From Ilex aquifolium (taxonomy: Eukaryota > Streptophyta > Magnoliopsida > Aquifoliales > Aquifoliaceae): a stretch of DNA of 64,000 nucleotides. Below the pieces are notes generated by a model, which worked only from the letters and a program-made list of their open reading frames with translations, was not told where the DNA came from and did no database searches. Where the stretch lies: positions 17,630,064-17,694,063 of the forward strand of contig OX637397.1 of the NCBI GenBank assembly GCA_951799425.1. Direction: 5' to 3'. Shown one piece after another: positions 47,354-59,442 of the stretch (its first letter is position 1; each line of letters begins with the position of its first letter). Made by a program: the position numbers and the translations under genes.

Positions 47354-47440
47354 TCGAACAATAGAACACTTCCCCATAAGTTCTGGGCAAGTGGCATTTC
47401 GGCCAATTTTTCTCAATCGCAGTAACCCAACGAGGATATC
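47354..47440 (-). pseudogene. ELP3 exon fragment (GNAT-domain side) captured by the MULE
   Basis: On the minus strand, after acceptor GATGCAG, the exon reads [20 protein letters not shown] then LMGKCSIVR. This is a nearly exact match to the conserved block of Elongator complex protein 3 that leads into its acetyltransferase region. The open reading is 29 codons. At the downstream edge a 15-bp copy of an internal exon sequence interrupts the normal continuation, so this is a broken fragment. Confidence 0.82.
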
Positions 47441-47882
47441 CTGCATCCAAACAGGGAAAAAAGCACATTATGTATTGGCAAGCTCAAGTTGCAGCAGTAA
47501 ACAACCAAGACAAAACAAGTCATGACATCCTCGTTTGTGTGTAGATTGTAATGAAAATGCTGAGTGATGAGAAGAAGAGAGAGGTTCAGTTAACTGATAT
47601 CATTCAAAGTTCATTTACAGACTATTGCACGGACCAGATTAAAACTACGATGCATGAGGTTTGCATTGTCCAGCTACCCTAAGAATTAAATACGGTAAAC
47701 TTGCAGATACAATAATACAAGCCATCCTAATTATGTCACATTTAGGAAAGATAACTTTCAATGCCATTTAAGCCTAAGAAGGATCCATGACAAGGTCAGC
47801 CCCCAACCAAAATGTCATATCAGCCCTCACACAAGAAAAATGGGATTCAAATCCAATTTGAAGAATTGAAATACTAACTCAC

Positions 47883-48055
47883 GTTTCAATAGTCATCCCA
47901 ATACACTTTGTTGCACTGTGTTCAGAGTAGGAAACTGCCTCTTCAACATTAGCAGAAGTATACCCAGATAAAGCATCATGAAGATTTCTTGTGAAATAGT
48001 CATGGTATTCTGATGGCAATGACATAAAAGTTCCACCCATCAGGATAAACTCAAC
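47883..48055 (-). pseudogene. ELP3 exon fragment (radical-SAM region) captured by the MULE
   Basis: On the minus strand, acceptor TTATGCAG precedes [20 protein letters not shown], then [18 protein letters not shown] and [12 protein letters not shown], ending at donor GTGAGT (47882-47877). This is a precise exon of ELP3, the catalytic subunit of Elongator (tRNA wobble-uridine modification and histone acetylation). Intact ELP3 is about 560 residues; only about 58 are here. The reading frame is intact with no stop, and flanking intron-like sequence is retained, so genomic DNA rather than cDNA was captured. Confidence 0.9.
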
Positions 48056-49134
48056 CTGCATAAGATAAATCTGTCTCAGTCAATTGCAAATGAGATTACA
48101 AAAAAAAATTATAAGAAAAAATTAACATATTATACTTGCATTTCACTTCAAGGCTGCACTAGTGCCTCAAAGTTCTGCTGTGATCAAATTAATGGTTGCA
48201 AGCAAAAGCTTATTGATGTAAACATAATTAAACATAAGCTTATCAATCCAAATTGGCAAGGACGAGAGTCCATTTAGGTCGAGCTGCCACTCACTTTTGC
48301 TGATAAAAGCCAGGTCTTTGCCCAAGGCAACAATAACACAAAAAAGAAAAAGAATAGCATGCACAAGAGAAGAAGATACCAAATAAGAAAGCTTAAGAAG
48401 CACGCTCTATTAGGTCACAATCAAGAAAGGAACAAGGCATCATTTAAAAAAAAAATTCAACTAAGAGATTACAAAACTGCACTACTCTTAAGCAAACTTC
48501 AAACAGAACAATTTTGCCTACTTCAAATTCAGTGTCGATTTACTGTCATGCAAAAATCAGCCAGAGAAAGAGTGCAAGATTTGGAATAGGTCAAGCTTAA
48601 ATTTATTAAAGAGCACACAAGAAATGAACATCTAGCTAATTATTCTGGGAGTTTTTTTTTTCTATGCTATTGCCAAGTTATCAATGTGTTGAGGCACTCT
48701 TGTGTTCTATCTAAACTATTTTTTAGATCAGACAATAAGATTATTGCTTTACTAAATACAATTATTGGTTTTAATAAATCTAAATCCTGGGCCATGCTAT
48801 CAGTTCTTTCTTGAGAACAGAAGCTAACAAACATGACATGTTTCTTTTCTCATCGAATAGTACTTCAGAGAGCAACCAATTGATTTTCTAGGCTTTCTTC
48901 AAAGTTTAGATGGCTATTCACCAATCACAATATCATGGAGAAGCAACTTTGCTTTTCCCGGCATCTTTTTTTGAAAATTACCTCTCATCATCTAGCTATA
49001 TCAGCCCTAACAAATCTCAATCTGTCACATCTTGGTTGAGCAGCGATTTTAGAGGCAACCAATGCAAGTTGGTTGATTGATTTTAGCCCTAACAAATCTC
49101 AATCTATAACAAACATCGGAATAAGTAAACAAAC

Positions 49135-49260
49135 CTGAGCCAGGGAGCAGCGATTTCAGAGGTGGATTTGAATTCAGCGGTGGAAAGAGATTCGTTTTCA
49201 AAGGAAAGAGGAAAGCGGGAGGAAAGAGGAAAGAGGAGGGTTTCAGATCTGGTTTTTATC
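49135..49260 (-). other. 5'-exon-like block at the MULE right end
   Basis: Just inside the right TIR the minus strand has a pyrimidine-rich leader (CTCCTCTTTCCTCTTTCC) and ends in CTGGCTCAG|GTTTGT, like a 5' UTR exon with a donor. It points toward the ELP3 exons and could be the ELP3 leader or a TIR-driven first exon. No ATG-initiated protein recognised. Confidence 0.45.
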
Positions 49261-49460
49261 TGGTCCAAAACAACGTCGTTTTTGGACAGGGTCAGTTAAA
49301 AAAAAAATTGGAAAACGAACCAAAAACGGTGCCGTTTTATTAAACCGCATGTCATGCGGTAACTGCTCAACCGCAGAGGATCTGCACCCCCCCTACACCT
49401 CTTTTTATTTTTTTCAGACCTCTCTCAAGCCATACCTCTGCATCTACTTCCTCCGTCAAT

Positions 49461-49462
<2 letters not shown>

Positions 49463-49502
<40 letters not shown>
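49463..49502. repeat. CT microsatellite in Helitron 2
   Basis: About 20 CT units precede an exon-like block ending CGACCCAG|GTAAGC, the same arrangement as in Helitron 1. Confidence 0.9.
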
Positions 49503-49506
<4 letters not shown>

Positions 49507-52500
49507 ACACCCCAGCGACACCACCAGCGACACCACCACCACCAACGTCTCTCTTCTTCGTCTCTCTATCTGTCTCCTCCTTTGCGAGCTCTCTATTCCC
49601 TCTCACCCTTCATCGGCCGCCAAACCGACCCAGGTAAGCTCTTCTCCCTCTCCCTCTCCCTCTCTCTCCCTCTCTCTCTCACCTCCCTCTCTACGCACGC
49701 ACACACAGTCGAACAAACACAAACACACCCCCACCCAGCCAAAACACGCAATCACAGTCACATACACACACATCATGGCACACCCAATATGTTAATCTAG
49801 GGTTTTGAATTGGGTGTTAATTTAGGGTTTTGAAATTGGGTGTTAATTCCTCTACAAGCTATTAAGGGGCATTTCGTATAGAAATTGGGTGTTTTGAATT
49901 TGTGATTGTAAATTGTGAAGATAGCTTTTTGATCTATAACTTTCTATACGACCTTTTCCATATAGAAATAGCTGGTAAGTTGATCGTTGAGTGAAACTCT
50001 TTATTTTTAGTAGCTGAAGCTCATGGTTCTGTTTTTTGGAGTATAGTTGAACATGTTGGTTGTTCACCTTGGTGTCTCTTTTGGTGGATGACGATATTAA
50101 ACACACGTGATAGTGTTTGTTTTTATTTCTTACTTTTAGCAGTGTTTTATTTCTCTCCTTTAGGGTGTGGTTATGAAACTAAAAAAATTTATATACAGGG
50201 TGTAGTTATTAGAGGGAATTTTGCCAAAATTTTTAAATTTTTTTGACTTCATAGCCTTGACGTGGGATGAATGAAGTAAGAGTGACGTAGACAACAAACA
50301 AGTTTTATTACAAACTTACATAGTTATCCTCATCAATGTTCCAGATTTTCTTTTGCGCCTTTAAGGCCTCTGCCATGGTCTTTGATTTCATTAAATGCAG
50401 CATACATACAGAGAAACATATTTTAGGGGTAAAAGCATTTGGGTGGCAAGTAGAATTTTTTTGGTACTTCTGTTTGATGATTTATGTCTCTGTTTCTTTT
50501 GGGTTTGGATTTTGTTGCACTTTAAGCTACTTCAAGGTGGTGATTATGCTCATTGCCATTAGCCTGTTGTTCATTAGGATTTGTTCAATTGTGATAAAAG
50601 GTTTGGCTTAAAATTTTTGTGCTTCTGGACCTTTGAAGGTACTTTTAGCTCTATCTGCTTGTTTTGGGTAATCCCAGATCCTAATGGTTTTTGCTTAGTA
50701 TGTCTAAACCTGAAACATAATTTTACCTCTTTGTTCTGCTACAATGCAATCCTATTTCCTGCTTTCCCTTGGTTTTTTGTTCAATTCTGTAAAGGTACTT
50801 TCTTTGACAGTTATTAGAGAGTTTCACCAACACCTTGCTACATTATGTAAGCCTGGACAGATCTACTCATTCTTGAGTGGCTTGTGTGAAGATAATGCCT
50901 TTTTTCACGGTCTACTATTAGCTATTTTCTCTATAACTTCAAGATTTGGTACCTTGCCTGTTAGAAATTGTTTGGGAGAAATAAGTTTGGGGGTGAAATA
51001 TTAATATTTAGTTAAGAGACATTATCTCCCTGTTTGTCGGTTTACAGTACACTGGATTCAAATATATTTTTACTCTCATATTGTCTTTTATTTTTTGAAT
51101 ATAATTTCATTTTACCAACCATCTACTTGGAGTTGCCTACTTATGTACCTGTCCAACCCCCTAGCCACCCACCCAATAACATCCCAATTCCAAATTAATT
51201 TTTTTTCTCTCGGTTCATGGGCTCAAACACCGAATCTAAACTCCTAATTGATAATTATATTCTTTATTCTTTGTTTTTTGTTTTGGGCATAAAGAATATT
51301 CTTTATTCTTTGTTTTTAGTCCGAATCTAAAGTCTTTCTCTTCCTCTTTTTTTTTTTTCCAGCTCTCTGATGTTGAATATTGAATTTTTTTTTTTTTGGT
51401 TTGGCTTAAATGTGTTTTCAAGTGATAATCTTTTTTGTTTTGGTCTTACCTATAATTTTCATCATTGTGTTTTCCAGTTCACTAGGTACCCATGTTGCTT
51501 GATGGAGTCAAGTTTACTTCAACGAGGAATAGAGATAAACCTTGCACTTTCAAGCTTTGTCGTGGTCAGTGAATTCTTGAACTCTGAGCAAATTTTTTGC
51601 TTATAAAATTGTGTAAATACCCACTTTTGTTAGTTGACAATTTATGGTGTTGTGGTCATTCATTCATTGTTTGTGCAATTTGGAATGGTGTTTTCTAGCA
51701 TGGAATGCTACTTCTTTGGTTATGCACATGGTTAGTTTGATGAAATTTCTCATGGAAACATGGTTATTTGGATTGAATGAACAATAGGCACACTTTTGAT
51801 TCTTGATTTTCATAGTTTAATTTCTTTGGTGTTAAGCTTTAAGGGTTTACAATACTACTTGATTAAGAGGAGGATATGTGTGTGTTTTGAAGGTTGAGAA
51901 GCGCTTTGGTAATGCTTCACTCATGGAATCAGTGATGAAGCACTCTGGTAAGAATTCTTCCTATTACACGTTTCCATTTTTTGAATTGAAATTTGGTATT
52001 TGTTTCTTTTTGCCAATCCTCCCTCTATCCCTAGCCACCATCACCGCCTTACCTATCTCTCTTACCCTCTGTCCTAACCCCTGCAACCGTTCACACACAC
52101 ACACAAAAATTTACACACGCTGCTTCACACACACGCAGACAGAATCAACACAAAACTCTGCTTCCTCTCTCTATCTCTCATCTCTCATCTCTCCAAACAT
52201 TTCCAGCCCTTGCACCTCCACCTCCAGCCACCACCACCACCACCACCTTGGTTATTGAATTAAAATTATTGTTAGTTTAATAAAGTGTATATAATGCATT
52301 TGACAAAAGGATTATATGGTACTTGAACCACCCACTGTTAATTTGATAAAGTAAATATAATGTGTATTTGTAAGTAATTATGTTTTCCCTACTCTATGGG
52401 TATTTGTAATTGGTATGTTGGATTTTTGTGATAGATAGAACATGTAAATTGAATATCAAGCATACCTTTTTTTTATAATTAATTTTTGTTGGGTCTGTGA

Positions 52501-55200
52501 TGGGTTAATAAGTAGTTGTTTCAGTTATTAAGCATACTTATTTTTTTGTTTAAATAAAAGTTAGAGTGAGCATGCCGGAGAGAGTCTCCACCTTTTATGA
52601 TTACCTCTTTAATTATTGACACTTATTGGTTGTGGTATGACTTTTCTAGATTTTCTTTTTAACCTTCCATGTCTTTTTTTATACTGAATGGGAAACTTAA
52701 TTTGATCGACAGTTTTTATGGCTTTCAATGCTATGGACTTCTTAGGGTGTGTTTTTTGCTTCAATTTGCTATGGGTGGCTTTATTGTTGTGTTGCAAATT
52801 CCCTAAGCTTTTCTTCTTTTCCTTCGTTTTGCCAGCTGAAAATTTGTTTAGGCTTTACTTAAACGGGATTTAGTAAACACAAGATGTTGAAGATGATACG
52901 TTGTCGTATGTTCAATATGCTGCATTGTCGTGCCTGATATGAAATTTGTGTGTCGGGGTTCAGAAGATTCACGATATAAGGTCACATATAGAAAATATGC
53001 TACATTGAGATTCACGATTCAGATGTTACTTTCCAAAAAAAAAAAGAATAGTCAGATGTTACCTGCTATGGATGGTGACCTTGATCTGTTATGTGAGCAG
53101 TAGCAGTACAAGTAATCCAAATGAGGGATGATTTCGTCAGTGATCCAACCATGCTCCAGTATAGGTGGAATCAGCCAGCCCAATGATTTATGTAATGTAT
53201 TTTTACCATGTTTTTGCTTCAGAGGAAGTCTGTAGGAATGTGAAAAGATCTTTTCTTTCGGTGTGTCACATTGTAATCATAATTTTCCTTTTCCATGCTA
53301 GGATGAGATTGTGTATTATATCTCTGTACAGATTCTTTTTCATGACACCGGTGTCTTATTCCTGCATGTTGTTTGTCGTTGAAATAAATAATTCTATTCA
53401 ACTTGGTTGTTACAAACCGCAGACTGGTAACTGATGCTTTTGGTGGCAGAGCAAGGAGTGCTTGGACAAAGTTGCTCAAACAATTTATTTTCTTGGGCTG
53501 CCAGGAGAATTATACTTGCTTCTACTCACAGGTATGTGTTTTACCACTTACCAAATCATAATAGCCTATGCTATGGTAACATATTGATACTTTGGTAAGT
53601 AGCACAGAAATAAGGAAGAATATTTAGTGGTCTCAACAATGATCTGGTGTGCTGATTACATACTTACCCCCTTTTTCCCCAAATGATGGGGCTAAGAGTT
53701 TCTACTATGATTATGCACAGGGGAGGTACAAAAGGGCAGGGCTGCAGAGCTCCTATAAAATATTTTTGTTACTCCTAGAAAAATGGATTCTAAGTTTCTA
53801 ACTTTTCATGGAGTATACACTCCTCAATATTGAAATAGCATTTGGGATTGTGCAATTCTGGCATGCACTAGGAACAACTTATGAGGTTCTCAACTTGTAC
53901 TCAAAGGCGAAGCTACTTGAGGACCAGGGGGGCCACATGCCCACCCCCATTTTTTTTTTTAAATATTATTTATGTATATTTCAAATAATTTGAAGTATAT
54001 TTAAGTGTGCCCACTCTATCATTTTTTATAATTAATTTTTGTTGGGTCTGTGATGGGTTAATAAGTAGTTGTTGGGATATGCCAAGACATTGACATAAAG
54101 ATTTTGATAATCATCTTTTCAGTTATTAAGCATACTTATTTTTTTGTTTAAAGAAAAGTTAGAGTAAACCTTTGTTTATATGGAATATACAACAAAGGAT
54201 CTTTGCATGGTAAATACAGCTGCCCCAAGCTTTCTATATTAAACTCACTTATTACTTTTGTATGAGGCAAAGTTATATATCAAGCTCACAATTCTTTTGC
54301 AACAAAAGAAAACTATTTTTCTTATTTTACTGTACATATATGTTGACACGTTGGATAGCTGAAAAACCCTTGTTCCCTCCTAATGCATAGTCCTAATGCA
54401 TTGACAACATATGTATGTAATTGTTTAGCATGGATGAGTTTCATTTTTTATTTACCTTTTTTTTTTTTTTTGGAAATTTTCGCGTACAATGTATCAATTA
54501 GGTTGATTTTTTTTTGCATAAATTAAATGTTAATGACGTTTGGCAATTGTGATTTATCCATGCTAAACATTGCAATGATCAAATTAGTTTGCATTTCATT
54601 TATCGGTAATATGAATTGTTTGGGTTTAAATTCAACTATTGATTGTTTTGGTTATTTGATTCAAAAATGGTGCATATAGGCAATTAATATTCAGCTGGGA
54701 CAAAGTGAATTGGCTTGCTTTGGAGTCATGAAATTGGATTAGTTTTTATATGGTTTAGATTATGTTCTATGCATTGAATGGGCATATAATTTATATTGCA
54801 ATCGTTTCTAGCTAGCCTTCTTTATGGATTGAATTCATTGTGCTACCACTTTTAGGAATTGCAACTTTGCTTACACTATTGTGGGTTTCTCCTTATATCC
54901 CTCTAGATATATATGTGGATGATGAATGAATGTGTTTATTTTTGTGGATTTTAATAACAAGTAGTTTACTATTTCTCAATAGGAAAAAAATGAGGTAAGA
55001 GTTGTTGGATATTACTGATATATGGAAAATTTATGATGTGTTGATATGTTGGTCAATTTTTAGAAGGTTGTTGAATGTGAGGGGAGACAAGAGTTGGATG
55101 AAACAACCGAGGCAGCAAAGAGGATAGCCATAGAGGGCAGTCCATGGTTGCAATGCTTGAGTAGTACGTTAGGTGCATGAATCCACTTCTAAGTTCTACA
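49503..55200 (+). other. Exon-like fragments of unknown origin in Helitron 2
   Basis: Blocks with GT-AG borders on the plus strand: 49503-49633 (ends CGACCCAG|GTAAGC), 51479-51564 (FTRYPCCLMESSLLQRG), about 51891-51947 (VEKRFGNASLMESVMKHSG), about 53452-53530 (before GTATGTG), and about 55062-55181 (ending AIEGSPWLQCLSSTLGA-stop). A CT/CA-rich block at 52000-52260 repeats the leader style. None was recognised and phases were not all reconciled. A roughly 100-bp segment is duplicated at 52465-52570 and 54025-54170. They are probably captured gene pieces; no intact protein is predicted. Confidence 0.35.
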
Positions 55201-56113
55201 GGAAGAATGAGAGGGTGGTAGTATAGTTTGATTACTTTCTTTTGATGCTCTGTTGTGGTAAACAATTATGATCGTGTCTTTTTTCTTTATTTCCCAGTTT
55301 TAAGTACATGAATCTTGCATGGATTCAGCTATACTTTTTGGATAATGAATTGTTGTTATAGTGATATATTGCTTCACTTTCGAGTGTGATATGAAGTTGT
55401 ATTTTTTTAAACCTTGGAATATATTATGAATCGGTGGTGACATTGGGGTTTTATGTGTTCATAGTTTGGAATTATTTTGTTATTGTAGAGTTGTTACTTC
55501 CATTCGATGAGGTTTTCTACAGAAGTTGTACCGAAATGTATTACTTCAGTATGTCATGGTATAATGCTAGAACTATATAGGGATGATATTTGTGTTAAAA
55601 GATACTAAGAATGATTTTTACATCTATGTGATATTATAGTTTTGATTTCTTCATTGTAGTTTTGGCGGCAAAGACTGCGTTGATTGGATCTATACAAACG
55701 TGGGCTTGATTTTCTCTTCAAAGCCAATGGAAGCACATTTCGTGAAAGAGAGACTACAATCCAGTAGTTTTTATTGGATTCAAATTATGTAAAATTGTTA
55801 TTTATTTTTATTCTAATTTCATGTGGTGCTTTTATTCGTATATAAAATATTAGTTAAATATCATAATTGGGAATGTATGATGGTGAATTTTGTGGCTTTA
55901 AAAAGTTTATGATTATTGCGGTTGGTTTATTATATGTTTTTTGATTTAATTATGCACTAAGTAAGAAAATTTGGTGTCATTGCTTTGAGGAATAGTTAAC
56001 GACTGGGTCATCTAAAATTTAAGGAAGCAACAAAGATTAGGTTGGCAAGGATGGACATTTATTTGCGGTTTCTTATTTGTTACATAGTGCATTTAGGCAC
56101 GGGCAATTACTAG

Positions 56114-57741
56114 TATATATATATATATACACACACACACAAACTGACCACGCAAAGGCAGGGGCACACATCACAGATCCATCGCCACCACCGTAGTGCC
56201 AATCACCATTAAATTGCTACCCTATTGTTCCCTTTCGATTTCAGGTGTTGTTAATGGTTTCACCATCAGATCACGCATAGAAAGAGTTTTGCAACGAGAT
56301 GGAGGGAGGGGTGTGGGGAAGATGGTGGGGTTGTAGCAAGTGAGTAGGGATAGACGATGGATTTTAGTGGGAAGGTTTGGTGGGCGTGGCCGCGGGGGGG
56401 GGGGGGCAATAGTGACAATGGTGGTTAAAAGGGTGGTTTTAGGTGGCTGATTGGTAGCAATCAATGGTGGTGATGAAGTAAGTTTTGGATAAAAGTGTCA
56501 CACAGGAAAAAAGAGGGGAAGAGATTTTATTGGGTTGATCGGTCAGTTGGTTTGGATTTAGGGTATGCTATTTGGGTTTGGTTGATTTTTTATATATTTT
56601 TTTATCAAAGGGAAGAATAGATATTTTGTAACTTCTGTTAGGATTGCTAACTGGTTGTTACTGATAGGGGGTTTTATTGTAATTTTCCTAACCCGAAGGG
56701 GTCCGTCTGTTCAAGTGACAAACCCTAGGGGGTCAGAATGTAATTTGCCCTACACAAAAACTCCATAGAGGTTGTATGCGCGTAACACTTAGACCCCTAT
56801 CAACAATGTCCGTTAATATATCCGTTAGTAAATTACACTCAAATTTGCTGAAGTTTGTAGATACGTAATACTTAGGCTCTCAAGTTTAAAATGTTATACT
56901 TAGACCAAAAATACTCCAATCAAAAATAGCATATTAAATATTTTAAATTTTACAATCAAAATTTATGTTCTATTAAGATATTTATTGAAATAAAATAAAA
57001 AATAAAAATCTAAATTTTTCTTAAAAAATCATAAATAGTATACAATTATATTATCTATTCGAATAAAACTAAAAAATCAAACAAGGGGTCAAACTATAAT
57101 AAACACAATATCTTCTAACTTCTATTAAGATATTTATTAAAATAAAATCAAAAATAAAAATAAAAATTTAATTTTTTTCTTAAAAAATCATAAATGGTAT
57201 ACAATTGTATTATCTATTCAAATTTAATTTGGTCGTTTAAACGATCAAATTAAACTACCAAATTCCTCTAATTAAACTAAAAAAATTGATTTAATTTGTT
57301 GAAATAATAGTGTGATTTCATTAGAATCACTAGATTAACACAAATTTTCGATGTTTGATGGGACTCATAATTAATTCAATAATTGTAATAAATTAGGTCA
57401 AAAAATTAGATTAATAAATTTGGTACTACCAGCTTTGCTCATCATTTTTACTAGTCTTTTTTCCATCTCTTGGATACTCTTCTTTGTCTCTTACTTACAT
57501 ATCTTATTTTTCCCGTTTTCCAATTTTTCTCTCTCTTAAATACAACCAAATTTTATATCTAATTTTATAATAAATTCAAAATGTGAGTCGTCCTATATGT
57601 TTTAAATAAAAAATCACAAGACTCTATTATATCTAATTCAATCCGAGTTCCAATAACTACAGCCTATGCACATAATTTGATTTTCTTCAACTCTATAATT
57701 ATGATATTATCAATAAAAAAACAAAAAAACCCTATATTTGT
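56114..57741. other. AT-rich spacer after Helitron 2
   Basis: Starts with a TA/CA microsatellite (56113-56141). A 14-base G run is at 56394-56406. 56740-56965 is a diverged direct copy of the left arm of the foldback element at 57.7 kb. No gene. Confidence 0.5.
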
Positions 57742-58564
57742 GGAAAAATTACATCCAAAATTCTTGAAGTTTGTCACTTAATCACTTAGACCCTTAATAT
57801 TTAAAATATTATACGCAAATCTCCTAAAATTTGTACGGATGTAATATTTAGACCCCTACTGTCAATGTCCGTTAGTATATCCGTTAATAAATTAAACGCA
57901 GATCCCTTAAAATTTATAGACGTGTAACACTTAGACCTCTTAAGTTTAAAATATTACACTTAGACCCTTTATTAGTTCTGGAACTAATAACATCTATTAA
58001 ATGAAAAAATTACTCCAATTAAAGATAAAAAAATAATGTGTCAATTATAGTTTGAATCTTTATTTGAATTTTTTAGTTTTATTTTAATAGACAATATAAT
58101 TATATACAAATGAGTGTCAAACTGAGTTCTTTGATGTATTTATATTAAATACTATTTTTTCTTAAAAAAATTAGAATTTTGTTTAATTTTTATGTCAATA
58201 AATAATATAATGGAACATACAACTGTGTTATTTAGGCTTATTTCATATATTCGTATTTGATGATAGAAAAATTGGTATCAACAGTACTAATTATGATTTT
58301 TTTTTAAGAAAAATTTTCAATTTGATATTTTATCTTTAATTGAAATATTTTTTGTCTAAGTGTAATATTTTAAACTTGAGTAGTTTAAGTATTATATGCT
58401 TTAAATTTTAGGGGTCTGAATTTAATTTACTAACGGATATTAATGGCAAGGGTCTATGTGTTGCTCGCGTATAAATTTCAAAAGGTTTGTATGTAATATT
58501 TTAAGTATTAAGGAGTTTAAGTGATTAAACGACAAACTTCAAACGACCTAGATGTAATTTTCCC
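57742..58564. mobile_element. Foldback / long-inverted-repeat element
   Basis: The left arm (57742 to about 58035) and right arm (about 58290-58564) are inverted copies. They share GGAAAAATTACATC at the tip, 'ACTTAATCACTTAGACCC', 'CCGTTAGTAAATTAAA', 'TTTAAAATATTACACTTAGA' and 'CAATTAAAGATAAAA', around an AT-rich core. No ORF. Target duplication not resolved. It belongs to the same dispersed family as 44.5 kb and 56.75 kb. Confidence 0.65.
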
Positions 58565-58962
58565 TAATATAATTGTTTGTATAGAAGATTCGTTCTGCAA
58601 GCACTTTTCATTTCATCTCAAACTTCTTCCTCGGCGGTATTTTGTCTTTTGGCTAAACGGATCCCTATGTGCCTTCCCACCTTTTTCTAGTTTGTGATAA
58701 TTAATGAATAGAAACAAAAAACATAATTAAACCATAGTGAAAACCAACATGTCCATTTCAGCAGCGACCTGCTTTCCATTTTTATTTATTCCAGTAGAAC
58801 AATACAAAGTGAAAACCATTTTTTATTCCATATAAAGTTTTCATTTTAAATAATCGGGGTTTCTACTTCATTTAGTTGCATGGCGCAGAACAATAGGGCA
58901 GAGAATAACATGAATCATGCAATGAATTTCAGGATTTATAGGCAGAAATCAAATGAACTTAC

Positions 58963-59088
58963 ACGATCCAACGATGTAGGAACCGGAAGAAGCCACCCAA
59001 ATCTAGGAGCCGTACTATGTAGAAGATACATTTCAACGTAATCCCTAGATGCCTCCCGCAGTAGATAGCCATCGGCAGATGCATTACA
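58963..59088 (-). CDS. Exon of an unrecognised minus-strand gene
   Basis: Acceptor GATTGCAG precedes exactly 42 codons (CNASADGYLLREASRDYVEM, ending PVPTSLDR) and donor GTAAGT follows. It is in phase with the exon at 59.7-59.8 kb. Balanced composition, no stops and consensus splice sites make it a convincing host exon. The protein family was not recognised. No following exon was found before the foldback element; the next candidates are at 43.7 and 42.9 kb beyond Helitron 2. Confidence 0.55.
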
Positions 59089-59378
59089 CTGCAATCCCTA
59101 GAGACATTTGAACGTAAAGAATTATTCTCCAGAATTTGATTATTGCAATCGGAACTTCAAGCAACAAATATTGGAATTAAATAAATATTTTGAGGACGTA
59201 ACTTGTAAGTTACCCTAAAATAAATGCCTCTTGGTTAGCAGGTTTTATAAGATTGTTTGGGTCACGGGGTGTTAATCGAGCCAAATTTTGTGTGTTTGAG
59301 CTTGAACTTGTCGAGCTCATTTTTCTAAACGAATTTAAAAAATTGTTCAAACTCGGCTTGTGTAAAAAAAAAAAAAAT

Positions 59379-59442
59379 GAGCCTGAGCCTGAGCCTGAAC
59401 TTGAACTTGAACTTGAACCTGAACCTGAACCTGAACCTGAGT
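59379..59442. repeat. Hexanucleotide repeat GAGCCT/GAACTT/GAACCT
   Basis: About ten 6-bp units with stepwise variants, inside an intron of the minus-strand gene and within a hAT-like GGGGTGTTAATCGAGCC block starting near 59262. Confidence 0.8.

Larger units (their letters stand above)
44937..49389. mobile_element. Pack-MULE-like element (4.45 kb) carrying gene fragments
   Basis: Terminal inverted repeats of about 120 bp run from 44937 and back from 49389: GGGTG, TCCTCTGCGGT, ACCGCATG, ATGCGGTT, AACGGCACCGTTTT, the T run, and CAAAAACGACGTTGTTTT all recur in inverse order. Perfect 10-bp duplications flank it. Long TIRs with 9-11-bp duplications indicate a Mutator-like element. No mudrA-type transposase was found. 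The interior holds a LINE zf-RVT fragment and a GRF zinc-finger exon on the plus strand and two ELP3 exons plus a 5' exon-like block on the minus strand, hence the Pack-MULE call. Confidence 0.85.
44766..56113 (+). mobile_element. Non-autonomous Helitron 2 (11.3 kb including a nested MULE)
   Basis: The 5' end is A|TCTATAATATAAAAC and the 3' end GTGCATTTAGGCAC, GGGCAATTACTAG|T, matching Helitron 1 at both termini. The 3' hairpin has a perfect 4-bp stem (GTGC/GCAC) with a 6-base loop, ten bases before CTAG. Without the 4.46-kb MULE plus duplication it would be about 6.9 kb. No Rep/helicase is present. It carries pyrimidine-rich 5'-UTR-like blocks and exon-like fragments. A (TA)n(CA)n run starts at the 3' insertion point. 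Confidence 0.7.

Noticed and set aside
49349-49800. Ser/Leu/Pro-rich ORFs
   Set aside because: CT and CA repeat translation at the MULE/Helitron junction.
56222-56464. Minus-strand Pro/Thr-rich ORF
   Set aside because: Low-complexity reading across a G-run; no supporting splice or domain evidence.
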